DNA of 64,000 nucleotides, taken from contig NZ_VTER01000010.1 of assembly GCF_008180445.1 (NCBI RefSeq), positions 124,001 to 188,000 of the forward strand, given 5' to 3'. The translations under genes were made by a program, and so were the position numbers. The notes beneath the pieces are model-generated. The model was not told the origin of the DNA. It was given only the letters and a program-made list of their open reading frames with translations, and did no database searches. This document shows, in pieces, positions 39,213 to 48,012 of the stretch (positions within the stretch are counted from its first letter, which is position 1; the number at the start of each line of letters is the position of its first letter). The stretch comes from Bacillus_AB infantis_B. Lineage in GTDB: Bacteria; Bacillota; Bacilli; Bacillales; Cytobacillaceae.

Positions 39213-39794
39213 ATGGAAAACAAACAAAAGATTGCAGGTCCTATCATCAGGTCCAGCTTTACCATCATGATCCTCGCCGGCCTGATATATCCTATTGCGA
39301 CAACTGGAATGGCACAGGCCATCATGCCGGAACAGGCAGATGGAAGCTTGATTTATAACGAACAAAATGAAGTGGTCGGATCTGAATTGATCGGACAAAA
39401 TTTTACAGATCCGAAATACTTCCATGGAAGGGTTTCAGCCATTGAATATAATGGGGCAGGGTCAGGTTCCAATAACTATGCCCCTTCTAATGGGGATCTT
39501 CTCCAGCGGGTAGAAGAATCAATAGAAGCCTGGAAAACAGCTAACCCTGATACGCCAATCAATGAGGTCCCGGTCGATCTGGTTACAGACTCAGGCTCGG
39601 GGCTGGATCCGCATGTCTCAGTGGAGGGAGCCATGGCCCAGGTTAATAGAATCATGGATGAAACTGGGCTATCGGAAGACCAGTTAACAAAGCTGATCCA
39701 AGAAAACACCCAAGGCAAAGAGCTGGGCTTGTTTGGAGAAGAACGTGTCAATGTCCTGATGCTGAATCTGGATCTGGAAAAATTATTGCAGTAG
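39213..39794 (+). CDS. kdpC: KdpC subunit of the K+-transporting ATPase
   Basis: A 193-residue protein with one N-terminal membrane segment (about 15-35) and an external domain. Family blocks: GSELIGQNFTDPKYFHGRVSA, a SNYAPSN-like SNNYAPSNGDLL, PVDLVTDSGSGLDPHVSVEGAMAQVNR and the closing TQGKELGLFGEERVNVLMLNLDL. GAAGGAA lies ahead of the ATG. A hairpin CCCTAA/TTAGGG follows the stop, before the kdpD-like gene. Confidence 0.95.
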   Translation: MENKQKIAGPIIRSSFTIMILAGLIYPIATTGMAQAIMPEQADGSLIYNEQNEVVGSELIGQNFTDPKYFHGRVSAIEYNGAGSGSNNYAPSNGDLLQRVEESIEAWKTANPDTPINEVPVDLVTDSGSGLDPHVSVEGAMAQVNRIMDETGLSEDQLTKLIQENTQGKELGLFGEERVNVLMLNLDLEKLLQ

Positions 39795-39805
39795 TGAAAG
39801 AGCTC

Positions 39806-39834
39806 CCTAATCATATTGGTTAGGGTGCCTTTTG
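39806..39834 (+). terminator. Hairpin between kdpC and the kdpD-like gene
   Basis: CCCTAA (39806-39811) and TTAGGG (39821-39826), with weak outer pairs, followed by TTTT. It probably reduces read-through into the sensor gene. Confidence 0.55.
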
Positions 39835-39864
39835 CGTATGCGGATTTGAATCGAGGTGACGGGA

Positions 39865-41013
39865 ATGAAACATGATCATCCTTATTTTAGAAGAAGAACA
39901 CCTGAAGAAATTCTCCAGGAAATCACTGAGTCCGGCCGCGGAAAACTGAAATTATATGTAGGAGCTGCCCCTGGAGTCGGCAAATCATATAAAATGCTGC
40001 AAGATGCTGCAGACCTAAAGAAAGAAGGAAAGGATGTAGTCATCGGGTTCATAGAGACCCATGGCCGCCTGGAGACGGAGGAGCAAATAAAAGACCTTGA
40101 ACAGGTTGCTTTAAAAATCATTCCCTATAAGGGGAAGAAATTTTATGAACTCAATGTAAAGGCCATCATTGATAGAAAGCCAGATCTTGCTATTATCGAC
40201 GAATTGGCTCATGCCAATATCCCGGGATCTGAAAATCCGAAAAGATATATGGATGTTTCCCTTGTTCTCGAAGCAGGAATCGATGTCTTTTCGGCCGTGA
40301 ATATTCAGCACCTCGAGAGTGTCAATGATATTGTCCAGCAGATTACAGGGGTTAAGGTAAGAGAGCGGGTTCCGGATACATTTGTGCAAAAGGCCCATGA
40401 AATCCAGCTGATTGATATCCCGCCGGAAACATTGCGGAAGAGACTTTCGGACGGAAAAATTTATGCGCCAGAGAAAATTGAGCAAAGCCTGTCCCATTTT
40501 TTCACAATCAATAATTTATCAGCTCTGCGTGAATTGTCTCTAAGGGAGATTGCCAATGACGTTGATGAAAGAATCGAGCAGATCAGCGGCAGCCTTGAAA
40601 ACGGCCCTATCGGTGTGAACGAGAAAATACTTGTCTGCGTCCAATACGGCCCTACTGCCGAAAAATTAATCAGGCGGGGCTGGCGTATGGCCCACAGGAT
40701 GAAAGCTGAACTATACATCCTGAATGTAGCCGCAGAAAAACGCAGTGACAGCAGTCCTGTCAATGAGCAGAAAATAAAAGAATGGCAAATGCTCGCAGAA
40801 CAGTTTAATGCCAAAGTAATAATAGAAGAAAGGCGCAGCAGAAAACCGGCAGCTGTTATCATTGAAGTAGCCAAAAAACTGAATGTCACCCAAATCTTAT
40901 TAGGCCAGTCAGCCAGGACCAGATGGGAAGAAATCAAAAAAGGCTCCATCGTCAACATGATCATGAGAGAAACATCCAACATAGACATCCATATCGTGGC
41001 GGATGGAAGGTAG
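39865..41013 (+). CDS. kdpD: KdpD-like sensor without histidine kinase (KdpD N-domain + USP)
   Basis: A 382-residue soluble protein; GAGGTGA sets the ATG at 39865. Residues about 20-230 are the KdpD sensor domain with Walker A GAAPGVGKSYKML, Walker B LAIIDELAHANIPGS and HLESVNDIV. Residues about 250-380 are a universal-stress-like domain (ILVCVQYGPTAEKLIRRGWRMA). The four membrane segments, GAF and kinase parts of full KdpD are absent, and no KdpE follows. In S. aureus the KdpD USP domain binds c-di-AMP, so this protein may sense the same nucleotide as the operon's riboswitch. Confidence 0.9.
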   Translation: MKHDHPYFRRRTPEEILQEITESGRGKLKLYVGAAPGVGKSYKMLQDAADLKKEGKDVVIGFIETHGRLETEEQIKDLEQVALKIIPYKGKKFYELNVKAIIDRKPDLAIIDELAHANIPGSENPKRYMDVSLVLEAGIDVFSAVNIQHLESVNDIVQQITGVKVRERVPDTFVQKAHEIQLIDIPPETLRKRLSDGKIYAPEKIEQSLSHFFTINNLSALRELSLREIANDVDERIEQISGSLENGPIGVNEKILVCVQYGPTAEKLIRRGWRMAHRMKAELYILNVAAEKRSDSSPVNEQKIKEWQMLAEQFNAKVIIEERRSRKPAAVIIEVAKKLNVTQILLGQSARTRWEEIKKGSIVNMIMRETSNIDIHIVADGR

Positions 41014-41039
41014 ACGGTGGTGGGGGCGGGTGTCCCTTT

Positions 41040-41114
41040 GAGCCAAGGGGACAGACCCCTTGGCTCATTTTGAGTCTGGGCCAGGGGGTCTGACCCCCCG
41101 GCCCGCTCCCGGCC
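41040..41114 (+). repeat. Palindromic repeat, two-hairpin copy 17
   Basis: GAGCCAAGGGGACAGACCCC... CATTTTGAG... GGGGGTCTGACCCCCCGGCCC with an extra GCTCCCGGCC tail. It lies between convergent genes. Confidence 0.85.
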
Positions 41115-41118
41115 TTCC

Positions 41119-41988
41119 TCAGTCGGACTGCTTCACACTAAGAGTGGTGATTGTCGCCAGGATGACGATCATTCCAAGTATTTGGATAGTGGTCAAATGA
41201 TCACCAAGAAGGAGAACGCCAAATAATGAAGCTGTCACAGGCTCTACCATGGCAACCATTGAAGCAGTTGCCGGGGCGGTCTTCCGAATTCCTATCATAT
41301 ACACTATAAATGAGATGCCAGCACCCAGGATTCCTAACAGTAAAAACCAACCGATGTCGCTTGAGGCCAACACAGCAGCAGCTTCATCTTTATCCGCAAA
41401 AAGAAAGAGGATGAGACATAGTGAAAAGAAGGCAATGGTTAATGCAGTCTGGGGCTTCCCGAGCGATGAGGCATTTTTAAAGCCGAATATGAACAAGGCG
41501 TAGGAAAGGCCGGCAGCCAGCCCCATTGCCGCTCCAAGGAAACTTACTGAGATCGTTTCTGTGTTGTAGACACCTGTAAGCAGGGCGATTCCGATAAGTA
41601 CACCTGCAATGCATCCCCACTTAAACCAGGTGGAGCGCTCAATCCGGAACAAAAAAGATATTAAGAGGACGAAGACAGGTGCCGTGTACATCAAGGTCGC
41701 GGCAACCGCAATGCTCGAAGCCTGGATGCTTAGAAAATAGAAAGCAAAATTGCCGGCAACACCAATGCCCGCCAGCAAAGACCAAATGAATAAACGGGCG
41801 GAGGAGGTCCAATTTTGTCTAAAGTGAAAGAGCAGCCAGGCTAAAAAACATATAAATCCGACCGCCCCGCGGTACAGTGAAATCACAATAGGATCCCAGC
41901 CCTTGGCCATTAAAATATCGGCGATCCCTCCACTGACGCCCCAGCATACTGCGGCCAGCATAACCAGGCCAACCCCTGCAAATTTCAT
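41119..41988 (-). CDS. EamA/DMT-family transporter
   Basis: A 289-residue protein with ten membrane segments in two EamA repeats: VGLVMLAAVCWGVSGGIADIL opens the first and the ATLMYTAPVFVLLISFLF motif ends it. The second half closes with ASMVAMVEPVTASLFGVLLLGDHLT. The family exports amino acids, sugars or metabolites; the cargo cannot be told. AGGGGGG precedes the ATG. The gene is convergent with the kdp operon. Confidence 0.88.
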   Translation of the reverse strand: MKFAGVGLVMLAAVCWGVSGGIADILMAKGWDPIVISLYRGAVGFICFLAWLLFHFRQNWTSSARLFIWSLLAGIGVAGNFAFYFLSIQASSIAVAATLMYTAPVFVLLISFLFRIERSTWFKWGCIAGVLIGIALLTGVYNTETISVSFLGAAMGLAAGLSYALFIFGFKNASSLGKPQTALTIAFFSLCLILFLFADKDEAAAVLASSDIGWFLLLGILGAGISFIVYMIGIRKTAPATASMVAMVEPVTASLFGVLLLGDHLTTIQILGMIVILATITTLSVKQSD

Positions 41989-42095
41989 CAGATCCCCCCT
42001 AAGATAAAGTGTTGTATTCAGACTCCTTAATAAATATATGTTTCAATAAAGGTACTAACCGTATTTCCCTTGAATTCACGCCTGAAACCCAAAAA

Positions 42096-42160
42096 GAGCC
42101 AGGGGGACAGGTCCCTTGGCTCACTTTTTGAGGCGGAGCATGGGAGCTGTCTCTGCGGCA
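42096..42160 (+). repeat. Palindromic repeat, two-hairpin copy 18
   Basis: GAGCCAGGGGGACAGG... CACTTTTTGAGG... hairpin B strongly degraded (GCATGGGAGCTGTCTCTGCGGC). Confidence 0.75.
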
Positions 42161-42181
42161 CCTTAGTTAGGAGGATGCAAA

Positions 42182-42670
42182 GTGTACTATTATAGAGTGA
42201 CAAAATACGATCCTCAAAAAAGGGATGCATATGGCAATTATCTCGATCAAAAGGAATGGACTAGTTTTGCAGAGGTTGGCACCAAGGTCGATGAAGAGGA
42301 ATACTTGCGTACTGAAACAAACTACATTCAAGCCATCACTGCTTTTATGGATGAGGCGGGCGTGGACAGACTTTATGTTAATGCTCTTGAGATGTGGACG
42401 GGAGCGGCAGCGGTCCAGGAGAAACTGCTTTTCCTCTCAGAAATCTGGATAGGGAAAGCCGTTCGGAAAGAAGAGATCACGGAACTGGCGAGGTTAACCT
42501 TGAGGGAAGCTGTCTGGTGTAAATTAAGCTTCAGAAAAGAGTTTTTTGTTCATTTTGGTTATGACTATTATATGTTTATTGGTACCAATAAGGATTGCCC
42601 CCAAGCCCGGGGGAAGGTCCGGGAGGCTGGGCTGTTTGTTGAGGAGTTTCGATCTCCGTATTTGGCTTGA
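42182..42670 (+). CDS. Conserved protein of unknown function (162 aa)
   Basis: GTG start with GGAGGATG upstream. A soluble, mainly helical protein. The opening YRVTKYDPQKRDAYGNYLDQKEWTS recalls conserved hypothetical proteins found in many Firmicutes and actinobacteria, some beside toxin genes, but I cannot name a domain. Towards the end FGYDYYMFIG and CPQARGKVREAGLFVEEFRSPY are likely conserved. Isolated between repeat copies 18 and 19. Confidence 0.7.
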   Translation: MYYYRVTKYDPQKRDAYGNYLDQKEWTSFAEVGTKVDEEEYLRTETNYIQAITAFMDEAGVDRLYVNALEMWTGAAAVQEKLLFLSEIWIGKAVRKEEITELARLTLREAVWCKLSFRKEFFVHFGYDYYMFIGTNKDCPQARGKVREAGLFVEEFRSPYLA

Positions 42671-42688
42671 AGAGTAATTTTATAAAAA

Positions 42689-42753
42689 GAGCCAGGGGGA
42701 CAGGTCCCTTGGCTCTTTTTGAGAATGAGCCAAGGGGTCTGTCCCCCTGGCTC
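42689..42753 (+). repeat. Palindromic repeat, two-hairpin copy 19
   Basis: GAGCCAGGGGGACAGG... TTTTTGAGAATGAG... GGGGTCTGTCCCC then CTGGCTC. The stop codon of the convergent GDSL gene overlaps its last bases. Confidence 0.87.
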
Positions 42754-43522
42754 ATTCAACAATGCTCTTTTCAATGACAAGATACGTACTATCTGCTATT
42801 TGCTGATAAGTAGTGTCATTGGGATGGAAGACATCGCTGGACAGGTCGCGTTTGGCATCGATGACGAGATTGAAGGTGTCGACGATTTGAATGCCGTATT
42901 TCAAGCCTAGTGTGCGGGCTGATTCATTCCATTTTTGGATGATAGAATCGAATGATTCTCCGTCCGGTGATTGCTTGAATGGGTTATACAGCCCCGTATA
43001 GAGGATGACGGCATCCGGATTGATTTCGCGAATATTATTAAAGACTTTTTCCAAGTTGGGGATTTCGGTTTCCAGGATGCCGAGCGCGGTCTCTTCTGAA
43101 TAATTGCTGAAGATTTCCCCGCTGTTAAACAGGTTGTTTCCCCCGATTGTAATAGTAATGATTTTGGCCTCTTTAAGCGCTCTCTGGACTTCCTTCTGTT
43201 CCAGCTGCACCAGCAGATCCTCGATTCTGGCGCCTCTTATGCCAAGGTTCTGATAGCGTTCAACGAGGTTATTCTCTTTGAGCTGATTCCCGGTCAGCGA
43301 GACAAAGCCTTCACCTTTTGATGAGCCTACACCTCTTGTTAATGAATCTCCGAGTGCGATATAAGTGTCCCCCGGGGTAACAGGCGCGTCTTCTGATTTT
43401 GCCAATGTCTGTTCTTGGGGAGGATTGGTAATATCCATATAGGCGCTGACAAGGCCGTAGCCAAATAAAACTGTCAGGCCAAGGGATAGTGTGATAAACA
43501 GCGGCCATTTCCATTTTTTCAT
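42752..43522 (-). CDS. GDSL/SGNH-family lipase or esterase, membrane-anchored
   Basis: A 256-residue hydrolase with an N-terminal signal anchor (about 7-27). Block I is ALGDSLTRGVG with the nucleophile Ser60, the oxyanion Gly/Asn lie in NLGIRGARI and ITIGGNNL, and the Asp-His pair is in SSDVFHPND near the C-terminus. It resembles YpmR-type Bacillus proteins. The active site would lie outside the membrane and might deacylate lipids or cell-wall polymers. The stop codon (TGA) is on the edge of a palindromic repeat copy. Confidence 0.88.
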   Translation of the reverse strand: MKKWKWPLFITLSLGLTVLFGYGLVSAYMDITNPPQEQTLAKSEDAPVTPGDTYIALGDSLTRGVGSSKGEGFVSLTGNQLKENNLVERYQNLGIRGARIEDLLVQLEQKEVQRALKEAKIITITIGGNNLFNSGEIFSNYSEETALGILETEIPNLEKVFNNIREINPDAVILYTGLYNPFKQSPDGESFDSIIQKWNESARTLGLKYGIQIVDTFNLVIDAKRDLSSDVFHPNDTTYQQIADSTYLVIEKSIVE

Positions 43523-43629
43523 CGTTTGACCTCTCCTTCTAACGTGATTGTACCAATCTTTCCTTTTGTTGAGTATTCAAAAGAGTCAATGTCCGATTTT
43601 TTCGCTAAAATAGAACTTAGGGTGATGCT

Positions 43630-44556
43630 ATGAGCGTAAAGCCAACTGTTAGATTGGAAAATGTAACGAAAATCATAGGTAAGAAAACGATTATCGATCA
43701 AATATCATTTGAGATTTATCCGGGGGAAGTATTTGGGTTCCTGGGTCCAAATGGCGCCGGAAAAACGACTACCATCCGGATGCTTGTCGGACTCATCAAG
43801 CCAACGTCCGGGAAGGTTGAGATTTGCGGCTTTGATGTCAGAAAGCAATTTGTGAAGGCGATGCAGCGCCTCGGTTCCATCGTCGAAAATCCAGAGCTGT
43901 ATAAGTATTTAAGCGGCCGCGAAAATCTGCAGATTTTTGCGCGGATGCTGCCTGGAGTCGATGAAGAACGGATACAGGAAGTCATTGACCTGGTTGATCT
44001 GACGGCAAGGGTTGATGATCAGGTGCGGACCTATTCGCTGGGTATGCGGCAGCGCCTGGGAATTGCACAAGCCCTGTTAGGCCGTCCTGATGTGCTTATA
44101 CTGGATGAGCCTACAAATGGCTTGGATCCTATGGGAATAAAAGATCTTCGCACATTCATCAGGAAGCTGGTCGATGAAACAGGTCTTTCCGTTCTTGTAT
44201 CGAGTCATATTTTAAGTGAGATCGAACTGCTGGCCGATCGTGTGGCGATAATGAGCCACGGGAAGATTGTAAAGACCGGCAGCGTAAGCGATCTGGTCAA
44301 TTCCCTGTCATCGGGTGTGGACTGGAGAGTCAGTGATTCTTTACGTGCCCTCGCCATTTTGAATGAGTCCCCCCATGTCCAGGCTGCAGAGCTGTACGAT
44401 GACCATACAATACACACGCTTATGGACGAAAGTAAAACGTCGTTCCTGAATGAAGCCTTATTGAAGGCAGGTATTGAGGTATGGACAATCGAAAGAAAAG
44501 TGCAGACACTGGAAGACTTATTTATTAGTTTGACAGGAGGCGATCATATTGTCTAA
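43630..44556 (+). CDS. ABC-2 type transporter ATP-binding protein (YhcH-like)
   Basis: A 308-residue ATPase. Walker A GPNGAGKTT (about 39-47), signature YSLGMRQRLGIAQALLG, Walker B VLILDEPTNGLDP and H-loop SSHILSE are all intact. About 80 residues after the ATPase core form the accessory domain found in exporters such as BcrA and YhcH. It overlaps the permease gene by eight bases. Likely exports a peptide antibiotic, lantibiotic or lipid; specificity not evident. It is divergent from the GDSL gene. Confidence 0.92.
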   Translation: MSVKPTVRLENVTKIIGKKTIIDQISFEIYPGEVFGFLGPNGAGKTTTIRMLVGLIKPTSGKVEICGFDVRKQFVKAMQRLGSIVENPELYKYLSGRENLQIFARMLPGVDEERIQEVIDLVDLTARVDDQVRTYSLGMRQRLGIAQALLGRPDVLILDEPTNGLDPMGIKDLRTFIRKLVDETGLSVLVSSHILSEIELLADRVAIMSHGKIVKTGSVSDLVNSLSSGVDWRVSDSLRALAILNESPHVQAAELYDDHTIHTLMDESKTSFLNEALLKAGIEVWTIERKVQTLEDLFISLTGGDHIV

Positions 44557-45547
44557 TCCGAATATGGCGGGCCTGGTCCGCAATGAAGTAATGAAAATCG
44601 CCTCCAAAAAACGATTGCCGGTTGTCATACTTATTCTGGTCATTCTGGTCTCGATGTTTACATACGCACAATACCGGGAGATACAGGAGAAAATTGAAAA
44701 GCAGGGCACTCTGGACTGGAGGGTGGACCTGCAGCAGGAGATTGTCGACCGGCAAAACCGGCTTGCATCAAGCGGGATCCAGGACGAGTTCAGGCAGTTC
44801 CTGGAATTTGACCTGAAGCAAAAGCAATATTATCTCGACAATGATATCAATCCGAACTATCCCGGTGCCCCTACGTTTATCCGGATCTTCTTCTCGCAGG
44901 GACTCACACTTGTCCTGCCTTTATTCATTATTATCATCATGGCTGATATCGTGAGCGGGGAGTACAATGACGGCACCATCAAAACCTTGCTGTCCCGGCC
45001 TGTCAGACGGTGGAAAATCCTGATGGCCAAATGGCTGACCGTTTTGCTGTATACATCACTGCTTATGGCGGCAACGGTAATTGTCTGTTATGCCGTGTCA
45101 GGACTCATACTTGGCTATGACGGCTGGACCGCCCCTATTTTAACCGGATTCCAGGTTTCGGCCACTGGCGAATTTTCAACAGAATTCATCCATACCCTGC
45201 CGATGTGGGAGTACTTGCTCATGTCAGTCGGGCTTGCCTGGGTGGTAACTGCTGTGGTTGGAACCATCAGCCTCATGATCTCTGTGCTCGTGAAAAACAC
45301 AGCGACTGGAATAGGTGCGATGATGGCAGTGTTAATCGCCGGCACCCTGTTGAGTTCCATCGGGTCGAGCTGGACAAGCTCCAAGTATCTGGTGAACCTG
45401 AACTTTGATCTGATCAACTACCTCGAAGGCCAGGCGCCGCCGATCGAAGGAATGACACTGCCATTTTCACTGGTCATCCTTGCCGCATGGACGTCTGCCT
45501 GCCTGGCTGTGGCATTTTGGAACTTTACTCAGAAGGATATGTATTAA
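44549..45547 (+). CDS. ABC-2 family permease (YhcI-like)
   Basis: A 332-residue permease of the ABC2_membrane type with six segments: one near 25-43, a long external region containing DLQQEIVDRQNRL, then LVLPLFIIIIMADIVSGEYNDGTIKTLLSRPVRR (the ABC-2 signature) and further segments to the C-terminus. The start is a TTG inside the ATPase gene after GGAGG. Works with the ATPase at 43630. Ends just before a repeat copy. Confidence 0.88.
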   Translation: MSNPNMAGLVRNEVMKIASKKRLPVVILILVILVSMFTYAQYREIQEKIEKQGTLDWRVDLQQEIVDRQNRLASSGIQDEFRQFLEFDLKQKQYYLDNDINPNYPGAPTFIRIFFSQGLTLVLPLFIIIIMADIVSGEYNDGTIKTLLSRPVRRWKILMAKWLTVLLYTSLLMAATVIVCYAVSGLILGYDGWTAPILTGFQVSATGEFSTEFIHTLPMWEYLLMSVGLAWVVTAVVGTISLMISVLVKNTATGIGAMMAVLIAGTLLSSIGSSWTSSKYLVNLNFDLINYLEGQAPPIEGMTLPFSLVILAAWTSACLAVAFWNFTQKDMY

Positions 45548-45548
45548 T

Positions 45549-45605
45549 GAGCCAGGGGGACAGGTCCCTTGGCTCTTTTTGAGACTGGGCCGGGGGGTCT
45601 GTCCC
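45549..45605 (+). repeat. Palindromic repeat copy 20, left part (split by IS)
   Basis: GAGCCAGGGGGACAGG... TTTTTGAGACTGGGCC then GGGGGGTCTGTCCC, interrupted at the IS boundary. The rest of hairpin B is at 47204-47222. Confidence 0.9.
45595..45605 (+). repeat. IS target-site duplication, left copy
   Basis: GGGTCTGTCCC, 11 bp, identical to 47204-47214. It fits the GGG-N5-CCC target preference known for IS231. Confidence 0.9.
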
Positions 45606-47203
45606 CATATCCATCAAGTTAAGCAAATAAATACCACATTTCTGGTAAATGGCCTATTCTTTCTATAAATCCTTAGAAAGGTGGGCTTTTTGTATGGTTA
45701 AACTTACCTTTAAAGACGAATTTAAACTCTTGTCTGATGAACTTGGTGCATCTTCTCTTCCGATTTTCTAGAAGAACTGGCTAAGGCGCATAAATTTAAG
45801 CAGAGGAAAGGCAAGCTGGAGCCATTGGATTTTGTATCATTATGTTCGTTCTTTAATGAAGGATCAGGAGTCAAATCGTTGTCACGTCTATGCGCGCTCC
45901 TTACAGCGGAGCGAAAAGTCTCTCTTAGCACCGAAGGATTGAATCAGAGATTTAATAAGAACGCTGTGGATATGATGAAAGTAATTTTCCGCCAACTCTT
46001 CACCAGGCAATTCCTCAAAAATAAGATTCCAGATCTCGATGCCATGGGATTCAGCCGCATTCGAATCCTTGACTCTTCCAGCTTTGAACTTCCCACTATG
46101 TATGAAGATGAATATCTCGGCTGTACTAAATCTAAATCGGGTGTGAAATTACAATTAGAATATGAATTGCTTACAGGAAGCTTCCTTCACCTCGAAGTCC
46201 AGAATGGCAGGAGCAGTGATCAAAAATATGGGCCTACGTTGCTTAAAACAATAAAGAAAAGGGATTTAATCATACGGGACCTTGGCTACTTCAACGTCGA
46301 GGAATTGTACCAGATCGCCCAGAAGGGCGCTTACTATCTCACTCGCCTAAAGCCACCCACTACACTATTTACGAAAAAAGATGAGGATTATATCAAATTG
46401 GATTTAGCTGAGGTAATGGATGAGATGGAGGAAGGGGAATACAGGGAGCTTGTAGATATTTACGCAACGGCGAAAAAACATTATATTCCACGGTTAATCC
46501 TTTATAAACTGACTCCCGGCCAAATCAAGAAAAGGGAAAAAAAGAGAGAGAAAACCGAAAAAAAGAAGGGTGTGAAATTATCACACCCTACAAAAAAACT
46601 CTACAAATTGAACATGTTCATCTCAAATATACCACATCAGAGTGTACCGAAGGAAGAAATCCACCTTATATACTCCCTTCGCTGGCAAATCGAAATCCTG
46701 TTTAAAACCTGGAAGTCCCTTTTCCAGATTCATAAAGTGAAAAAGATGAAATTGGAACGATTTGAATGTCATTTATACGGAACATTAATCTCTCTTTTGA
46801 TTAGTTCGACGATTGCCTTTCAGGCAAGGGAGTATCTTTTAAGAAAAAAGAAAAAAGAAACGAGCGAATACAAGTCCATATCCATCACTATGGAGTTTAT
46901 TCCAAAGCTGTTTGAAGCCATCATTTCCAGCAAGACTTCCATACTGAAAATCTTAAAAGGAATCTATTCCCAGATAGAGAAAAACGGGAAGAAAAGTCAT
47001 CGGAAGAAGAAGCTGACCGTATTCGATATATTGAAAGTCTCCTATGAAAGGACTGTTGGAAAGGCTGCCAAGGATTCAGCAGCTTAAGCATGGTACTTTT
47101 AAAAAAATCAATTAACAATGCTTATTTAAGTATGCAGATTTTTAGATTAGCCTCAAAACATTGGCACATTTCCCTTCACTTTCAAGTTAGCTTGATGGAT
47201 ATG
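45606..47203 (+). mobile_element. IS231-like (IS4 family) insertion sequence, 1598 bp
   Basis: Terminal inverted repeats begin CATATCCATCAAG (45606) and, read on the other strand from 47203, CATATCCATCAAG, with a few more matching bases. The element carries one transposase frame and is bounded by 11-bp direct repeats. Size, ends, target and protein all fit the IS231 branch of IS4. It lies inside hairpin B of a palindromic repeat. Confidence 0.92.
45694..47087 (+). pseudogene. IS231-like transposase with N-terminal frameshift
   Basis: The ATG at 45694 begins a natural IS231 start (MVKLTFKDEFKLLSDELGA) but hits TAG at 45769 after LPIF. The adjacent frame continues at once as FLEELAKAHKFKQR and runs to 47087. 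One lost base near 45764 (CCGGATTTT to CCGATTTT) explains it. The rest is intact: DDE residues in ILDSSSF, IIRDLGYF and the Y-(2)-R-(3)-E-(6)-K signature of YSLRWQIEILFKTWKS. An internal start near 45825 would lack the N-terminal region, so the copy is probably inactive unless frameshifting rescues it. Confidence 0.88.
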
Positions 47204-47222
47204 GGGTCTGTCCCCTTGGCTC
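47204..47222 (+). repeat. Right target duplication and rest of palindromic repeat copy 20
   Basis: GGGTCTGTCCC (47204-47214) followed by CTTGGCTC. Joining it to the left part at 45605 restores a complete two-hairpin repeat. Confidence 0.9.
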
Positions 47223-47325
47223 AGCTTCCCTATGGCATTTGCCTGAACAGTGTTCTGAAATTTGGGAACTTTTGGTGGTGATATCCGTATTATTGAGTTA
47301 AGTGAAATGAAGGCGGGTGGTGACT

Positions 47326-47892
47326 ATGGAAGTGATAGATGGAAAAGATTTGAAGCCGAAGTTTTTTGCTCTTGGCCTGATATTAGCCGTCAGTTGTTTG
47401 CCAATCAGTGTTTTGGGCGTTAATGCCATTCAGAAGTTTTATTTTCAGCCTGATTATCATCTGTTTTTCAGTACACCTAAGACAGCATACCTCCTGTTTA
47501 TCATCGGATATTCCATCCTCTTTGTTATTCTGGCTTTACTTTTAAGCATAGCCGATTCAAAGTTTAAGCCTCTGCTGATTCTAACCAATATCCTCTTATC
47601 TGCGATCGCAGTCTTCTTCCTTTGGCAGTCCTTTCAAACCCATTCCTATCTGACCGGGGAGGGATTAAAGGTCAAGGCGCCTTTTGCCCGCGAACAGAAT
47701 TTTGAATGGGACAGCATTCAAAAAGTTACGCAAATAAGCAAACACGGAGTTCCCTACAGATTAGAGTTTCATATAAAAGATGCCGGGACATATAAATTTG
47801 ACCTGCAAAGTGAATTTATTGCGAAGAGAAGCGCCTTTTATTCGCTGCTTGCTGAACAAAATGTTGAAATTGAAAGCAGGCAGCCGGATTGA
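47326..47892 (+). CDS. Two-segment membrane protein with PH-like C-terminal domain
   Basis: A 188-residue protein; GGTGGTGA precedes the ATG at 47326. Four hydrophobic segments (about 15-35, 55-78, 85-103 with a short one between) are followed by about 75 soluble residues of alternating strands (GLKVKAPFAREQNFEWDSIQKVTQI, YRLEFHIKDAGTYKFDL). The same architecture recurs in the protein at 59639, and the pattern resembles bacterial PH-like (bPH) domains after membrane segments. Role unknown. Confidence 0.65.
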   Translation: MEVIDGKDLKPKFFALGLILAVSCLPISVLGVNAIQKFYFQPDYHLFFSTPKTAYLLFIIGYSILFVILALLLSIADSKFKPLLILTNILLSAIAVFFLWQSFQTHSYLTGEGLKVKAPFAREQNFEWDSIQKVTQISKHGVPYRLEFHIKDAGTYKFDLQSEFIAKRSAFYSLLAEQNVEIESRQPD

Positions 47893-48012
47893 GAAGCAGC
47901 ATTAAGGTTCATGGCTGCTGCTGGGCCAAAAGGTAAACACAATTTCATGCGTGCCGGAAATCCGAATGGGCTGTTTTATGGAATATTAAAGGGAAAAACG
48001 GAGGGGACTTCC

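Noticed and set aside
45825..47087. Intact transposase starting at the internal TTG
   Set aside because: IS231 proteins have about 45 more N-terminal residues, which are present upstream in another frame, so the gene is frameshifted.
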